The position numbers were made by a program, and so were the translations under genes. Positions 1-9,094 of a DNA stretch of 46,447 bases are shown here, piece after piece. The DNA lies in NCBI GenBank assembly GCA_015488685.1, contig WFNH01000122.1, positions 1 to 46,447 on the forward strand, written 5' to 3'. This DNA comes from Marinosulfonomonas sp. (GTDB taxonomy: Bacteria > Pseudomonadota > Alphaproteobacteria > Rhodobacterales > Rhodobacteraceae). Under the pieces are notes generated by a model, which saw only the letters and a program-made list of their open reading frames with translations, made no database searches and was not told where the DNA came from. Within the stretch, counting starts at the first letter, position 1, and each line of letters starts with the position of its first letter.

Positions 1-22
1 CGGAGATGTGTATAAGAGACAG
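1..22 (+). other. Nextera transposase adapter remnant (sequencing artefact)
   Basis: Bases 4-22 read AGATGTGTATAAGAGACAG, the 19-bp Tn5 mosaic end used in Nextera libraries, and the preceding CGG matches the end of the index-2-side adapter. It is library DNA, not genome. Genomic sequence begins at about base 23. Any start codon placed inside it (for example ATG at 8) is artificial. Confidence 0.97.
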
Positions 23-1018
23 CTGCCCGCACCGGCCCCCAAACCTGAACCCGAACAAGTTGCGGAACCGGAACCTTTACCAACAGTCACCGCAGAAAAC
101 GCGCAAAAGGCATATGACGAAAGCGGGTTCTGGCAACTGTCCCCGTCTTCAGGAACAACCCCGCCGGCCGAGCAAACCGGTGATACATTCTATATTGCAT
201 CCGTGGACCCGAAAATCACTTCGCATGACGCGGTGGCGCTGCCTACGATTTCACTGTCGCCGGACACGCGGGTTACCCCGCCGCAGAACCCGCCGATCGC
301 CAATAGCGAAAGTTTTCATCTGGATGATCGCGGCTTGGTCATTCCAACGACAGAAGGCACCCTGAACCCGGACGGCGTCCTTGTATTCAAAGGCCCGCCC
401 CCCGTTAAACCCGCTGTGCGTGGTAACCGGGCACCGGATGTCACCCCCGTATCCGATGATCGTCTGGCAGGATTCAAACCGGCCCCGCGCCCCGCAAATC
501 TGGTGCAGGCAAACGAAACCGCACAGCTTGGCGGAAGAACCCGTTCCGAACTGGCCGGATTTCGCCCCAAACCGCGCCCGTTCACCGCCAAGGTCGAAGA
601 AGAGCTTGACGAAACCCCGACGGAAAACGCCGTGGTCCTGTCGCGCCTGCCCAACCACCGGCCACGCAATTTCGCCCGACTTGTCGCTCGCGCCCGCGCA
701 TCGGCCCCGTCCGAACAGGCGACCGCCGCCGTGGCCGTGCCGCGCAATCAGACCGTAACCCCGCCGGGGCCGACCCGTGGATCGGTCGCCCGGCTGGCCA
801 CAACAAAGAATGCAATCAACCTGCGCCGCACCTCGTTGATCGGGGTATTTGGCAGCCCGGGCAACCGCCGCGCTTTGGTGCGACTGTCAAACGGGCGTTA
901 CGTCAAGGTCAAAGTTGGCCAGCGGGTTGACGGTGGCAAGGTGGCCGCGATTGGCGAAGCCGAACTGCGCTATATCAAAGGCGGGCGCACCGTGATCTTG
1001 CGGATGCCGAAACTCTAG
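23..1018 (+). CDS. Proline-rich protein with conserved C-terminal beta domain (5' truncated)
   Basis: The frame is open from the adapter junction, so the true N-terminus lies outside the window; about 331 residues are visible. Most of it is low-complexity sequence rich in Pro, Ala, Thr and Arg, with repeated short blocks of the type LAGFxPxPRP. It ends in a compact block of about 60 residues (ALVRLSNGRYVKVKVGQRV, then GGKVAAIGEAELRYIKGGR). This tail resembles the C-terminal domain of proline-rich inner-membrane or pilus-related (PilP-like) proteins often annotated as hypothetical in Rhodobacteraceae. That match is from memory. A disordered periplasmic linker ending in a small folded domain is an inference. 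It converges on hpd with a 3-bp gap. Function is unknown. Confidence 0.75.
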   Translation: MPAPAPKPEPEQVAEPEPLPTVTAENAQKAYDESGFWQLSPSSGTTPPAEQTGDTFYIASVDPKITSHDAVALPTISLSPDTRVTPPQNPPIANSESFHLDDRGLVIPTTEGTLNPDGVLVFKGPPPVKPAVRGNRAPDVTPVSDDRLAGFKPAPRPANLVQANETAQLGGRTRSELAGFRPKPRPFTAKVEEELDETPTENAVVLSRLPNHRPRNFARLVARARASAPSEQATAAVAVPRNQTVTPPGPTRGSVARLATTKNAINLRRTSLIGVFGSPGNRRALVRLSNGRYVKVKVGQRVDGGKVAAIGEAELRYIKGGRTVILRMPKL

Positions 1019-1021
1019 ACG

Positions 1022-2116
1022 CTATTCCGCGGCAAATTCCCCGTTCTCGATTTGCTCGCGCTCAATCGATTCAAACAGCGCCTTGAAGTTCCCTTCGCCA
1101 AAGCCGTCATCCCCCTTGCGCTGGATAAATTCGAAAAAGATCGGCCCGACCACGGTTTTGCTGAAAATCTGCAGCAGGATACGGGTTTCACCCCCGCCCA
1201 GCACCCCTTCGCCATCGATCAGGATGCCGTGTTTCATCATCCTGTCCAGCGGCTCGTCATGGTCTTTCACCCGCGCGCGGCTCATCTCGTAATAGGTCTT
1301 CGGCGGCCCCGGCATAAACTCCAGCCCCTTGGCGGCAATCGCATCGGTCGAGCCGTAAATATCATCCGTCCCAACCGCGATATGCTGGATCCCCTCGCCG
1401 TTATAGCGCTTCAAATAGGCCACGATCTGCCCCTTCTCGCTGCGATCCTCGTTGATCGGGATGCGGATACGACCACAGGGCGAGGTCAGCGCACGGCTGA
1501 ACAGACCCGTGAATTTGCCCTCAATATCAAAAAACCGGATTTCGCGGAAATTGAACAGGTCGGCATAGAATTTGAACCACTTGTCCATATTGCCCTTGTG
1601 CGCATTATGGGTCAGATGATCGAGGTAATAAAACCCGTCCCCCGTGGGGTGTGCATTGTCGATCCAGTCGAATTCGGCGTTATAAGGGCTGGTGTCAAAA
1701 TACTGGTCGATGAAATACAACAATGACCCGCCAATTCCCATGATCGCCGGCACATCCATGGTTTTCCCCTCACCCGTATAGGGCTCGGCCCCCTTGGACA
1801 CCGCATGGTCAAACGCTTTCTGCGCATCCACCACCCGCCAGGCCATCGACGGCGCACAAGGCCCGTGCTGATCAACAAAGCGCATCCCGAAGCTGCCCGG
1901 CTGATAATTCAGCAAATAGCTGATGTCGCCCTGCTTCCACAGCTCAACCGATTTGGTTTTATGGTTGGCCACATGTTTGAACCCCATCTTCGCGAACAAA
2001 TCCCGCAGCGCCTGCGGGTCTTCATGGGCGAATTCGACAAACTCGAACCCGTCGGTTCCGGCAGGGTTGTCGGCGGAAATTGTGGCACGGGGGGCGTCAT
2101 GGGGGAATGGTCCCAT
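1022..2116 (-). CDS. hpd: 4-hydroxyphenylpyruvate dioxygenase
   Basis: HPPD converts 4-hydroxyphenylpyruvate to homogentisate with O2 and Fe(II), in cytoplasmic tyrosine and phenylalanine catabolism. The 364-residue protein is the normal length and has two vicinal-oxygen-chelate halves. The iron ligands by motif are His167 (DHLTHN), His245 (QHIAVGT) and Glu329 (FFEFIQRKGDDGFGEGN). The C-terminal GNFKALFESIE signature is intact. The ATG at 2116 follows an AGGAGA ribosome site at a suitable distance. It is divergent from an Lrp/AsnC regulator 140 bp away, an arrangement that suggests the neighbour controls it in response to an aromatic amino acid. The downstream pathway gene hmgA is not in the window. 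Confidence 0.96.
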   Translation of the reverse strand: MGPFPHDAPRATISADNPAGTDGFEFVEFAHEDPQALRDLFAKMGFKHVANHKTKSVELWKQGDISYLLNYQPGSFGMRFVDQHGPCAPSMAWRVVDAQKAFDHAVSKGAEPYTGEGKTMDVPAIMGIGGSLLYFIDQYFDTSPYNAEFDWIDNAHPTGDGFYYLDHLTHNAHKGNMDKWFKFYADLFNFREIRFFDIEGKFTGLFSRALTSPCGRIRIPINEDRSEKGQIVAYLKRYNGEGIQHIAVGTDDIYGSTDAIAAKGLEFMPGPPKTYYEMSRARVKDHDEPLDRMMKHGILIDGEGVLGGGETRILLQIFSKTVVGPIFFEFIQRKGDDGFGEGNFKALFESIEREQIENGEFAAE

Positions 2117-2256
2117 CGGTTTTCTCCTGTTTGCGTTTTTGCGTTCAGGACGAGGATAACAAGAACAGGGAGGGGTTCGTGCGCGTTTTCACTGGACTTA
2201 TCTTGTTTTTGCGCGTCAATATAACGAAGATTATAATTTACACGCGAGAATTCCGC
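2117..2256. promoter_or_regulatory. Divergent hpd / lrp-type promoter region
   Basis: The 140-bp spacer separates divergent hpd and the Lrp-family gene. Its right half is AT-rich (about 2218-2242), unlike the GC-rich flanks. A 7-bp inverted repeat, AACAAGA (2158-2164) and TCTTGTT (2201-2207), brackets the centre. Lrp proteins bind degenerate palindromes in such spacers, so control of both genes from here is plausible but not shown. Confidence 0.4.
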
Positions 2257-2715
2257 ATGCCCTTGGATAAAACCGATTCCCGTCTTCTGGCAGAATTGCA
2301 AAAGAACGCTCAAGTTACCGCCGCCGAACTGGGCGAACTGCTGAACATGTCGCCCTCGCAGGCCGCGCGGCGGCGTCAGCGGCTGGAAACTGCGGGCTAC
2401 ATACGTAACTACAGCGCCAAACTGGATGCAAAACGGCTGGGCCTGACCGTGCAGGCCTTCGTTCAGGTGCAAATGGCGGCCCATGATGCGCAGGCCGCCG
2501 CCTCGTTCGTGCGCCACGTCAAATCCCGCCCCGAAGTGATCAGCGCCTGGACCCTGACCGGCGAGGCCGACTACATGCTGCACGTCTATTGCGCCGATCT
2601 GGCCGCGCTGAACACGTTGATACAGGACGCCCTGCTGCCCCACAGCGCCGTTGCCCGCGTGCAAAGCCAGATCGTGATGAATGAACTCAAGGCCGACGCG
2701 CCCTTGCCGGTCTAG
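2257..2715 (+). CDS. Lrp/AsnC family transcriptional regulator
   Basis: This 152-residue protein has the standard Lrp layout. An N-terminal winged helix-turn-helix lies at about residues 3-60 (LDKTDSRLLAELQKNAQV, then MSPSQAARRRQRLETAGYI). A C-terminal RAM/ligand domain spans about 68-145 (TGEADYMLHVYCADLAAL is the conserved core). I chose ATG 2257 because MPLDKTDSRLL is the canonical Lrp start; an in-frame upstream extension to about 2080 would run through the promoter and into hpd. As it is divergent from hpd, it is probably a local regulator sensing tyrosine, phenylalanine or an intermediate. The effector is not readable from sequence. Lrp-like repeat sequence follows its stop codon. Confidence 0.93.
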   Translation: MPLDKTDSRLLAELQKNAQVTAAELGELLNMSPSQAARRRQRLETAGYIRNYSAKLDAKRLGLTVQAFVQVQMAAHDAQAAASFVRHVKSRPEVISAWTLTGEADYMLHVYCADLAALNTLIQDALLPHSAVARVQSQIVMNELKADAPLPV

Positions 2716-2757
2716 CTTCTTCTTTTTCTAAATACCTGCGCCGCAGGCATAGAATCT
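2716..2757. repeat. Rhodobacteraceae-type intergenic palindromic repeat, copy A
   Basis: A T/C-rich lead (CTTCTTCTTTTTCTAAATA) is followed by the 13-bp palindrome CCTGCG-C-CGCAGG (2735-2747) and GCATAGAATCTTT. It fills the gap between convergent lrp-type and cobT genes. It shares 22 identical bases with copy C at 20057-20087 and the same plan as copy B at 4614-4653. It probably acts as a bidirectional transcription end; this is inferred from position. Confidence 0.75.
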
Positions 2758-3768
2758 TTACCCGTCCGAAACCCCGGCCTCGGCAAAGGTGGACATGCCC
2801 GAGTGACAGGCAATCGCCCCTTTCATCACCCCAATCGCCAGCGCCGCGCCCGAACCTTCGCCCAACCGCATATCCAGCGCCAGCAATGGCTCTTTCCCAA
2901 GGTTCTTCAACACCTTGCCATGCGCTGCTTCAGCAGAAACATGCCCCGCAACACAATGATCCAGCGCACCCGTCACAGCCATCTCCAGCGTGGCCGCCGC
3001 CGCCGAACAGATAAACCCGTCCAGAATAACCGGTATCCGCAGATGACGCGCCCGCGCAATCGCCCCGGCCATCGCCGCCAGTTCCCGCCCGCCAAGACAG
3101 CGCAGAACCTGCAACGGATCCTTCAGCACATCTGAATGGCGCGCCAGCCCCTCGGCCACCACGCGGGTTTTCACCGCCAACCCGTCATCATCCACACCCG
3201 TGCCGCGCCCCGTCCATTCGTCCGCCGCGCCCCCGAACAAAGCCGCCACAATCGCCGCCGCCGATGTGGTGTTGCCGATGCCCATTTCGCCGGTCACCAA
3301 CAGGTCTGCCGCGGGATCAACCGCGTTCCAGCCCGCAAGTAGCGCGGCAACCACCTCGTCCTCGCTCATCGCTGCATCCACGGTGAAATCCGCCGTGGGC
3401 CTGTCCAGCGACAAGGCATGCACATCCATTTTCGCCCCGAATGTCATAGCCAACTGGTTGATCGCCGCCCCGCCATGTTGAAAATTCAGCACCATCTGCT
3501 GCGTCACCTCGGACGGAAAGGCCGAAACCCCCTGCGCGCAAACCCCGTGATTGCCGGCAAAGATGATGATCTGCGGCGCGGTTAGCGACGGTTTCGCATC
3601 CCCACGCCACCCTGCATACCAGATCGCCAGATCCTCGAGCCGCCCCAGCGCCGCCGGTGGCTTGGTTAACTGGCTGTTACACTCTTCGGCCCCCTGCCGC
3701 GCGGCCGCGTCGGCAGCAGGTAAATCTTCCAGAATAGCGCGAAATTCGGCGAGCGTGGTAAATGTCAT
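2758..3768 (-). CDS. cobT: Nicotinate-nucleotide--dimethylbenzimidazole phosphoribosyltransferase
   Basis: CobT makes alpha-ribazole phosphate from dimethylbenzimidazole and nicotinate mononucleotide, for the lower ligand of cobalamin. The protein is 336 residues, normal for the family. Signatures include [33 protein letters not shown] and the C-terminal [11 protein letters not shown]; Glu304 in the last is the expected catalytic base. I chose ATG 3768 (MTFTTLAEF) because it has a GAGGGA ribosome site; the frame remains open upstream to 4191 but that part is antisense to cobS. It is divergent from cobS with 79 bp between them. I see no cobalamin riboswitch in that gap. Confidence 0.95.
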   Translation of the reverse strand: MTFTTLAEFRAILEDLPAADAAARQGAEECNSQLTKPPAALGRLEDLAIWYAGWRGDAKPSLTAPQIIIFAGNHGVCAQGVSAFPSEVTQQMVLNFQHGGAAINQLAMTFGAKMDVHALSLDRPTADFTVDAAMSEDEVVAALLAGWNAVDPAADLLVTGEMGIGNTTSAAAIVAALFGGAADEWTGRGTGVDDDGLAVKTRVVAEGLARHSDVLKDPLQVLRCLGGRELAAMAGAIARARHLRIPVILDGFICSAAAATLEMAVTGALDHCVAGHVSAEAAHGKVLKNLGKEPLLALDMRLGEGSGAALAIGVMKGAIACHSGMSTFAEAGVSDG

Positions 3769-3847
3769 GTCGGTCCCTCGTTGATATCTTATGCCTTTTA
3801 GGTTTAACGCTATGGGGTGTGCAAGATGCAATGAAAAGGCCCTGTTG

Positions 3848-4606
3848 ATGAGCAAACCCGACACCCCGCTGATCCGGCTGGCGGATATCCCCGCTGCAAT
3901 CGGATTGCTGACCCGCCTGCCGGTGAAAACCGATGGTGCGCGCGGGGCGGCTGCGGCATGGGCCTTTCCTCTGGTCGGGCTGATCATCGGGGCGCTGGCG
4001 GCAGGTTTGGGCTGGATTGCGCTGGCGCTGGGGCTATCCGCCCCGATCACCGCCGCGCTGGTTATCACGGCGCAGGTGGTGATGACAGGGGCCATGCACG
4101 AAGACGGTCTGGCCGACACATTCGACGGGCTGTGGGGCGGCTGGGACAAGGACCGCCGGCTTGAGATCATGAAAGACAGCCAGATCGGCACCTACGGGGT
4201 GATCGCGCTGATACTGTCGCTGGGGATGCGCTGGACGGCGATAACCGCCCTGACCCACAGCGGGGCGCTGTTCATGGCGCTGATCGCGGCGGCCGCCCTG
4301 TCGCGCATGCCGATGGTGTTCATCATGGCCACCCTGCCCCACGCCCGCGACGGGGGCTTGTCCGCCAGTGTCGGGCGCGTCCGGAAAGACACTGCAGGCG
4401 TGGCATTGGGACTTGCCCTGTTGGCTTGTTTCATTGCGCCCGTCACTGCCAGCATCATCGCTCTGGCAGCAGCCACCTTAGCCGCTGCTGCCATCGCCCT
4501 GATCGCCCTGCGCAAAATCGGCGGTCAGACGGGTGATATTCTGGGTGCCAGCCAGCAACTCGCCGAAATCGCCGCGCTAATCACCTTCACCACACTTCTA
4601 ACCTAA
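3848..4606 (+). CDS. cobS: Adenosylcobinamide-GDP ribazoletransferase (cobalamin synthase)
   Basis: CobS joins adenosylcobinamide-GDP to alpha-ribazole (phosphate) at the inner membrane, the last assembly step of cobalamin. The 252-residue protein is strongly hydrophobic, with about six membrane segments. It carries the family motif [15 protein letters not shown] at residues 84-98 and [10 protein letters not shown] after it. I took ATG 3848 (MSKPDTPL) over the in-frame ATG at 3791; it has AAAGG upstream and gives the normal length. Its partner reaction is supplied by cobT, which is divergent. The rest of the cobalamin pathway is not here. Confidence 0.93.
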   Translation: MSKPDTPLIRLADIPAAIGLLTRLPVKTDGARGAAAAWAFPLVGLIIGALAAGLGWIALALGLSAPITAALVITAQVVMTGAMHEDGLADTFDGLWGGWDKDRRLEIMKDSQIGTYGVIALILSLGMRWTAITALTHSGALFMALIAAAALSRMPMVFIMATLPHARDGGLSASVGRVRKDTAGVALGLALLACFIAPVTASIIALAAATLAAAAIALIALRKIGGQTGDILGASQQLAEIAALITFTTLLT

Positions 4607-4613
4607 GCCCCTT

Positions 4614-4653
4614 GCTCTTCTTCTTTTCCCAAATACCTCCGCCGGAGGCAAAA
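4614..4653. repeat. Intergenic palindromic repeat, copy B
   Basis: CTTCTTCTTTTCCC-AAATA is followed by the perfect palindrome CCTCCG-C-CGGAGG (4636-4648) and an A-run. It is the consensus-like member of the repeat family in this window. It lies between convergent cobS and carD, immediately next to the carD terminator, whose T-tract on the minus strand is the A-run of this repeat. Confidence 0.75.
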
Positions 4654-4685
4654 AAGGCGCTGTCCCCGTCAGGGGGCAGCGCCTT
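4654..4685 (-). terminator. Rho-independent terminator of carD
   Basis: A 14-bp stem (AAGGCGCTGTCCCC paired with GGGGGCAGCGCCTT, one G-U pair) closes a 4-base loop, GTCA. On the minus strand the stem is followed by TTTTTTG (4655 downward into the A-run), the typical U-tract. It lies 43 bp past the carD stop codon. Confidence 0.88.
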
Positions 4686-4728
4686 GGGGCGACGCGCGTC
4701 AGCGCGGCGCAATCCCTGAAACGAACGT

Positions 4729-5247
4729 TTAAGCCGCAGCAACAACCCGCGACATCAGAATATCGATAATCCCCTGACGGGCCGCATCCTCGCCATCACC
4801 GGCCACAGCGGCAAATTCACGGGTCAACCGCTCCAGTGCGGCTTCATACAGCTGGCGCTCGGAATAGCTCTGCTCGCGCTGCTCGTCCGTGCGGTGCAGA
4901 TCGCGCACCACCTCGGCAATCGCAATCAGATCGCCCGAGTTGATCTTTTGCTCGTATTCCTGCGCCCGACGCGACCACATCGCGCGCTTGACCTTGGCCT
5001 TGCCCTTCAACGTCTTTTGCGCATGTGCAACAACGTCCGGCGACGACAGCGCCCGCATCCCGACCTCGATCGCCTTGTTGGTTGGCACCCGCAGGGTCAT
5101 CTTGTCTTTTTCAAAGGCAATCACAAACAGTTCCAGTTCAAACCCGGCAACCTCTTGCTTTTCAACCGAGACAACCTTACCCACACCATGGGACGGATAC
5201 ACAACAAACTCGTTAGGGCGAAAATCCAGTTTCTTCGACTTGCTCAT
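4729..5247 (-). CDS. carD: CarD/CdnL family RNA polymerase-binding regulator
   Basis: CarD-type proteins bind the RNA polymerase beta subunit and stabilise open complexes, notably at rRNA promoters. The 172-residue protein begins with the RNAP-interaction domain (FRPNEFVVYPSHGVGKV, about residues 9-70), followed by a helical DNA-binding part (MWSRRAQEYEQKINSGDL, about 110-150). ATG 5247 has a GAGGAAG ribosome site. fdxA lies 259 bp upstream on the same strand. That gap holds a CCACCC/GGGTGG inverted repeat (5306-5336) and AT-rich sequence where a dedicated carD promoter could lie. A strong terminator follows the gene. Confidence 0.94.
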   Translation of the reverse strand: MSKSKKLDFRPNEFVVYPSHGVGKVVSVEKQEVAGFELELFVIAFEKDKMTLRVPTNKAIEVGMRALSSPDVVAHAQKTLKGKAKVKRAMWSRRAQEYEQKINSGDLIAIAEVVRDLHRTDEQREQSYSERQLYEAALERLTREFAAVAGDGEDAARQGIIDILMSRVVAAA

Positions 5248-5506
5248 TCAGTTCACTTCCTCGGTTCAGCGTCGCCACAACAAATAAAATTCAGGCGACA
5301 ATAAACCACCCGTCAGGCATTCAGCACCGAGGGTGGCTACAGGTTTCGATATGTGTTTCACCCGTGAATATAGCAGAATTTATGCCCTACTTAAAGCACA
5401 GCAGTGCCAAACCCGCTATTCCACGTTATTTTACAGGCAATAACAGCCGGTATTTCAGGTAAAAACCACGCCAAAAATCCCGTCTGGGACATGCGTGAAC
5501 GAATCG

Positions 5507-5848
5507 TTATTCGCTGCCTTCGCCCGGCTTCTCTGAAAAGTATTTCTCCAGCTTGCCATCTTCGCCATCGCGTTCTTCGGCTTCGGGCAGCGGATCTTTC
5601 TTCTCGATGATCACTGGCCAGATTTCGGAATATTTGCGATTGAATTCCACCCATTTATCCGTGTCCGGTTCGGTATCGGGGCGGATCGCGTCGGCCGGGC
5701 ATTCCGGTTCGCACACGCCGCAATCGATACATTCATCCGGATGGATGACCAGCATGTTTTCACCCTCGTAAAAACAGTCTACGGGGCAAACCTCGACACA
5801 GTCGGTGTATTTGCAGGCGATACATTTGTCATTGACGATATAGGTCAT
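5507..5848 (-). CDS. fdxA: Seven-iron ferredoxin FdxA
   Basis: This 113-residue cytoplasmic electron carrier holds one [3Fe-4S] and one [4Fe-4S] cluster. The cysteines are in the family pattern: C9, C17, C21, C25, then C40, C43, C46, C50 ([12 protein letters not shown]), with the extra C12. The C-terminal extension ([16 protein letters not shown] and an acidic tail) is typical of the FdxA group. ATG 5848 (MTYIVNDKC) is the family start; an in-frame extension to 5905 adds 19 basic residues that do not fit. It sits between the S4 protein gene and carD, all on the minus strand, as in other Rhodobacteraceae. Its redox partner is not evident here. Confidence 0.95.
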   Translation of the reverse strand: MTYIVNDKCIACKYTDCVEVCPVDCFYEGENMLVIHPDECIDCGVCEPECPADAIRPDTEPDTDKWVEFNRKYSEIWPVIIEKKDPLPEAEERDGEDGKLEKYFSEKPGEGSE

Positions 5849-5901
5849 GGGAAGCCTCTGAAATCTCAACCTTCCGCGCCTGACTATTCGCTTGCGTGCA
5901 A

Positions 5902-6276
5902 TCAATCAAGGTAGGAACCGCGTAAAATGCGTGCTGTGCGACGATCTTTCTTGCTCGGGCGGCCCTTTCGCTCGATTTGGGCTGTCGGTTCGGGCTTTTC
6001 CTCGGGCGGGGTCAGGTCAAGATACAACGCCTGTGCCTCGGGGGCGGGGCCGCGGCGGGTGCCGATTGCCGCGATCTGGATCACCCGAATGCGGCGGGCC
6101 TGCGCAAAAGTCAGCGTATCGCCCGCCGTTACCGTGACCGATGCCTTGGAAATCCGCGACCCGTTCAGGCGCACATGGCCCCCCGTCACCTGCTTGGTGG
6201 CAAGCGAGCGGGTTTTGAAAAACCGCGCGTGCCACAACCATTTATCAACGCGGCCCTTATCCGGCGCGTCAGCCAC
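5902..6276 (-). CDS. S4-domain RNA-binding protein, heat-shock protein 15 (HslR) family
   Basis: The 124-residue basic protein has an S4 RNA-binding fold at about residues 8-65 ([18 protein letters not shown], then [15 protein letters not shown]). A Lys/Arg-rich tail ends in [19 protein letters not shown]. In E. coli, HslR binds free 50S subunits carrying nascent chains. Translation starts at GTG 6276, only 3 bp after the stop codon of the upstream helicase gene, so the two are very likely co-transcribed and coupled. Pairing an RNA helicase with an S4 protein suggests a joint role in ribosome or RNA quality control, an inference. Confidence 0.9.
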   Translation of the reverse strand: MADAPDKGRVDKWLWHARFFKTRSLATKQVTGGHVRLNGSRISKASVTVTAGDTLTFAQARRIRVIQIAAIGTRRGPAPEAQALYLDLTPPEEKPEPTAQIERKGRPSKKDRRTARILRGSYLD

Positions 6277-6279
6277 GGA

Positions 6280-9072
6280 TCAGCCCTTGTCCTTTAGCCC
6301 CATAAGCGCGGCGGCAAAGGGGTTGTCGGGATCGATTTTCTTTTCCTTCTTGGGCGGGCGCGCCTGATAGGTCTTCGCCCCGTCGCGTGGCGGGCGTTTG
6401 CCCTGCGGTTTACCGCGCGGTTTGCCCTTGCCCTGCGGCTTGCGACGTTCGCCGCCGCCCTGACGTTTGGGTGCCCATGTGAAGGTATAAAAGACCTCCA
6501 TTTCGGGGGCGTCTTCGCTGACCTCGCTTGGCTCGGCAGGTGCCTCGGCTTCAGGAGTAGCTTCCTTGGGCGCTTCTTCAGCTTCAGGTGCAGCCTCGGC
6601 AGACGCTTCGCTGGCCTCGGCCTTGCCTTCCGGCTTGGCCTCCTCTGCGGGTTTCTCGCCCTCAACTGCCTTTGTGTCCTCGACCGGTGCAGGTTTGACC
6701 TTCACCCGTTCGCCTTTTTCGGCCTTATAGCCCAGCCCCTGCATCAGGTCGGCGAACTGTTCCAGCGTCATGCCGGTGATCGACAGCATATCGGGGTTGG
6801 CCTCGAACCCGCTGCGACTGTTTTCGGCGCGCAGCATATCGGCCAGACGTTCCAGCATATCAATCCGGATCGCACGGCTGCCCGCAGCGCGATAGCCGGA
6901 CATGGTATCCCAGCCCTTTGGCGCGTCTTTTTCGGTCGGGATGGTGACCAGACCGGGCGGCGGGCTTTCGGGGAATTCGTCCAGTTTATGCGCCAGCGAC
7001 CACAGCACCAAACGCAGGCGCGTCGGGGCGGGTTTCAGCAACAGCGGCATGAAAATTGTGAACTGGCCAAAGCGGATGCCGTGTTTGCGCAGGGTGGCGC
7101 GGGCGTCCTGATCCAGATCCTTGACCTCGGCCGCAACCTCGGACCGTGGCACGATGCCGAAATTCTCGATCATCCGGAAGGCAAAGCCACGCGCGATTGG
7201 CGGCAGAGTATCGTCCTTGGACAAGTTCAGCAGAGGTTCGAACAATGTCGCGACCTTGCGATCAATAAAATGCTGCAAACGGCGCTGCACCTTGGTGGCG
7301 ACATCCGTTCCGGCCTCGTCATCAACGAATGCCACTGCCTGCGGTTTCAGCGCATCATCGCCCGACACCAGCTTGCCCACAGCATGTTCGCCCCACATCA
7401 ACCCGCCCTGTTCGGTAAAGTCGATTTCCGTATCGGGCGCGTTATAGAACCGGTCGGCCAGCAGATGGAACTGCGGCGCAAGGGCTGCCACACTGGCAGC
7501 GCGCAGGGTCTTGGCCTCGTCGGCATTGGCGGTTTTGTCCTGCGTAAAGCGGAACCCCTCAAGACGGCCAATCAGTTGCCCTTCGACCGTCACTTCACCT
7601 TTGTCGTTCACTTCGGCCACGAGGCCCTCCTTCTGCTTCAACCGGCGCAGCAAAACGGATGTGCGCCGATCAACAAATCGTTGTGTCAGCCGCGCATGCA
7701 GCGCGTCCGATAGCCGGTCTTCTACAGCGCGAGTCGCCTCGCGCCAATGGGTTTCGTCATCTACCCAGCCTTTTCGTTGCGCGACATAGGTCCATGTGCG
7801 GATAAATGCCAACCGTTTAGACAGCGCATCGATGTCGCCTTGCGCGCGATCCAGCCGCTTGACCTGTCGCGCCAGCCAATCGTCGGGAATACGGTTATAC
7901 TGTTGTAAATACGCGAAAATCTGCTCGAGGATCGCCGCGTGTTCGGCATGGCTGATGCCGCGAAAATCGGGGATTCGGCAAACATCCCACAGACGTTTCA
8001 CGTCTTGCGGGCCGCCAATCCGCACCGCAACATCATCGCGCGCGGACAGTGTTTTTAGCGCCATAAGGTCGTCAGCCGTCCGCGCGCGGGTCAGCCAATG
8101 ATCATCCGTGGGGGATTCGAGCGAGGCAATCAGGCGCGCGGCATTGCCAAATTCCAGCCCCGAATTGCGCCATTGCAGCTTCTTTACCGGTGCAAAACGG
8201 TGGTTGGTGATCGCATCGACCACGCCGTCCTCGAGCAGCGGCGCTTCGCCGGTTACCCCGAAACTGCCATGGCGCATATAGCGCCCCGCGCGACCGGCAA
8301 TCTGGGCCAGTTCATTGGGTTGCAGCGGGCGCATCCGGCGGCCGTCGAATTTGGTCAGCGAGGAAAAGGCGACATGGTTGATATCAAGGTTCAGCCCCAT
8401 GCCGATGGCATCGGTCGCCACCAGATAATCGACATCGCCGTTCTGGTACATTTCCACCTGCGCGTTGCGGGTGCGCGGCGACAGCGCCCCCATCACCACC
8501 GCCGCCCCGCCCTTTTGGCGGCGCAACAGTTCGGCGATGGCATAGACGTTATCCACCGAAAACCCGACAATGGCGCTGCGTCCGGGCATCCGGCTGATTT
8601 TCTTGGAGCCGGCATAGACCAGTTCGCTAAGACGATCACGGCGCAGGAATTGTGCCTTTGGCACCAGTTCGGCAATCGCACTGCGCATCGAATCCGAACC
8701 CAGAAACAGGGTTTCCCGTGTGCCGCGGGCGTGCAGCAGGCGGTCGGTGAAAACATGGCCGCGCTCGGGGTCGGCACATAGCTGGATTTCATCAATCGCC
8801 AGAAAATCGGTGCCCATGCCACCCGGCATCGCCTCGACCGTGCAGACCCAGTATTGGGTGCTCGGCGGCACGATGCGTTCCTCGCCGGTGACCAGCGCCA
8901 CAACGGACGGGCCGCGCAGGGCGACAATGCGGTCATAAACCTCGCGCGCAAGCAGGCGCAGCGGCAGACCGATGATGCCGGTGCGATGCCCCAGCATCCG
9001 TTCAATCGCATAATGGGTTTTGCCGGTGTTGGTCGGCCCTAAAACGGCCGTGATCCGGTTGTCGTCAAGCAT
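6280..9072 (-). CDS. SUV3-like superfamily 2 RNA/DNA helicase with basic C-terminal tail
   Basis: This 930-residue ATP-dependent helicase resembles mitochondrial SUV3, which unwinds RNA for the degradosome. Walker A is GPTNTGKT (residues 12-19), motif II is DEIQ (94-97), and the helicase C domain ends in AQIAGRAGRYMRHG (motif VI). The middle part is helical and unassigned. From about residue 790 the protein becomes low complexity: first Glu/Ala/Pro-rich, then Lys/Arg/Gly-rich (KPRGKPQGKRPPRDG), which probably adds RNA binding. A C-terminal segment ends in NPFAAALMGLKDKG. ATG 9072 is the family-like start. It heads a likely operon with the S4 protein and probably fdxA. Confidence 0.93.
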   Translation of the reverse strand: MLDDNRITAVLGPTNTGKTHYAIERMLGHRTGIIGLPLRLLAREVYDRIVALRGPSVVALVTGEERIVPPSTQYWVCTVEAMPGGMGTDFLAIDEIQLCADPERGHVFTDRLLHARGTRETLFLGSDSMRSAIAELVPKAQFLRRDRLSELVYAGSKKISRMPGRSAIVGFSVDNVYAIAELLRRQKGGAAVVMGALSPRTRNAQVEMYQNGDVDYLVATDAIGMGLNLDINHVAFSSLTKFDGRRMRPLQPNELAQIAGRAGRYMRHGSFGVTGEAPLLEDGVVDAITNHRFAPVKKLQWRNSGLEFGNAARLIASLESPTDDHWLTRARTADDLMALKTLSARDDVAVRIGGPQDVKRLWDVCRIPDFRGISHAEHAAILEQIFAYLQQYNRIPDDWLARQVKRLDRAQGDIDALSKRLAFIRTWTYVAQRKGWVDDETHWREATRAVEDRLSDALHARLTQRFVDRRTSVLLRRLKQKEGLVAEVNDKGEVTVEGQLIGRLEGFRFTQDKTANADEAKTLRAASVAALAPQFHLLADRFYNAPDTEIDFTEQGGLMWGEHAVGKLVSGDDALKPQAVAFVDDEAGTDVATKVQRRLQHFIDRKVATLFEPLLNLSKDDTLPPIARGFAFRMIENFGIVPRSEVAAEVKDLDQDARATLRKHGIRFGQFTIFMPLLLKPAPTRLRLVLWSLAHKLDEFPESPPPGLVTIPTEKDAPKGWDTMSGYRAAGSRAIRIDMLERLADMLRAENSRSGFEANPDMLSITGMTLEQFADLMQGLGYKAEKGERVKVKPAPVEDTKAVEGEKPAEEAKPEGKAEASEASAEAAPEAEEAPKEATPEAEAPAEPSEVSEDAPEMEVFYTFTWAPKRQGGGERRKPQGKGKPRGKPQGKRPPRDGAKTYQARPPKKEKKIDPDNPFAAALMGLKDKG

Positions 9073-9094
9073 ATCTATCCAACCCGTTCAGCGC

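Noticed and set aside
8-22. ATG at 8 as the start of the first gene.
   Set aside because: It lies inside the Nextera adapter; the gene is truncated and its true start is outside the window.
3769-3847. Cobalamin riboswitch between cobT and cobS.
   Set aside because: The gap is 79 bp, and no B12-box-like sequence is seen; riboswitch folds need more room.
3769-4191. Upstream extension of cobT by 141 codons.
   Set aside because: It runs antisense through cobS; ATG 3768 has a good ribosome site and gives normal length.
8098-8781. Plus-strand frame of 227 codons inside the helicase gene.
   Set aside because: Opposite strand of a well-supported helicase; low-complexity residues, no homology recognised.
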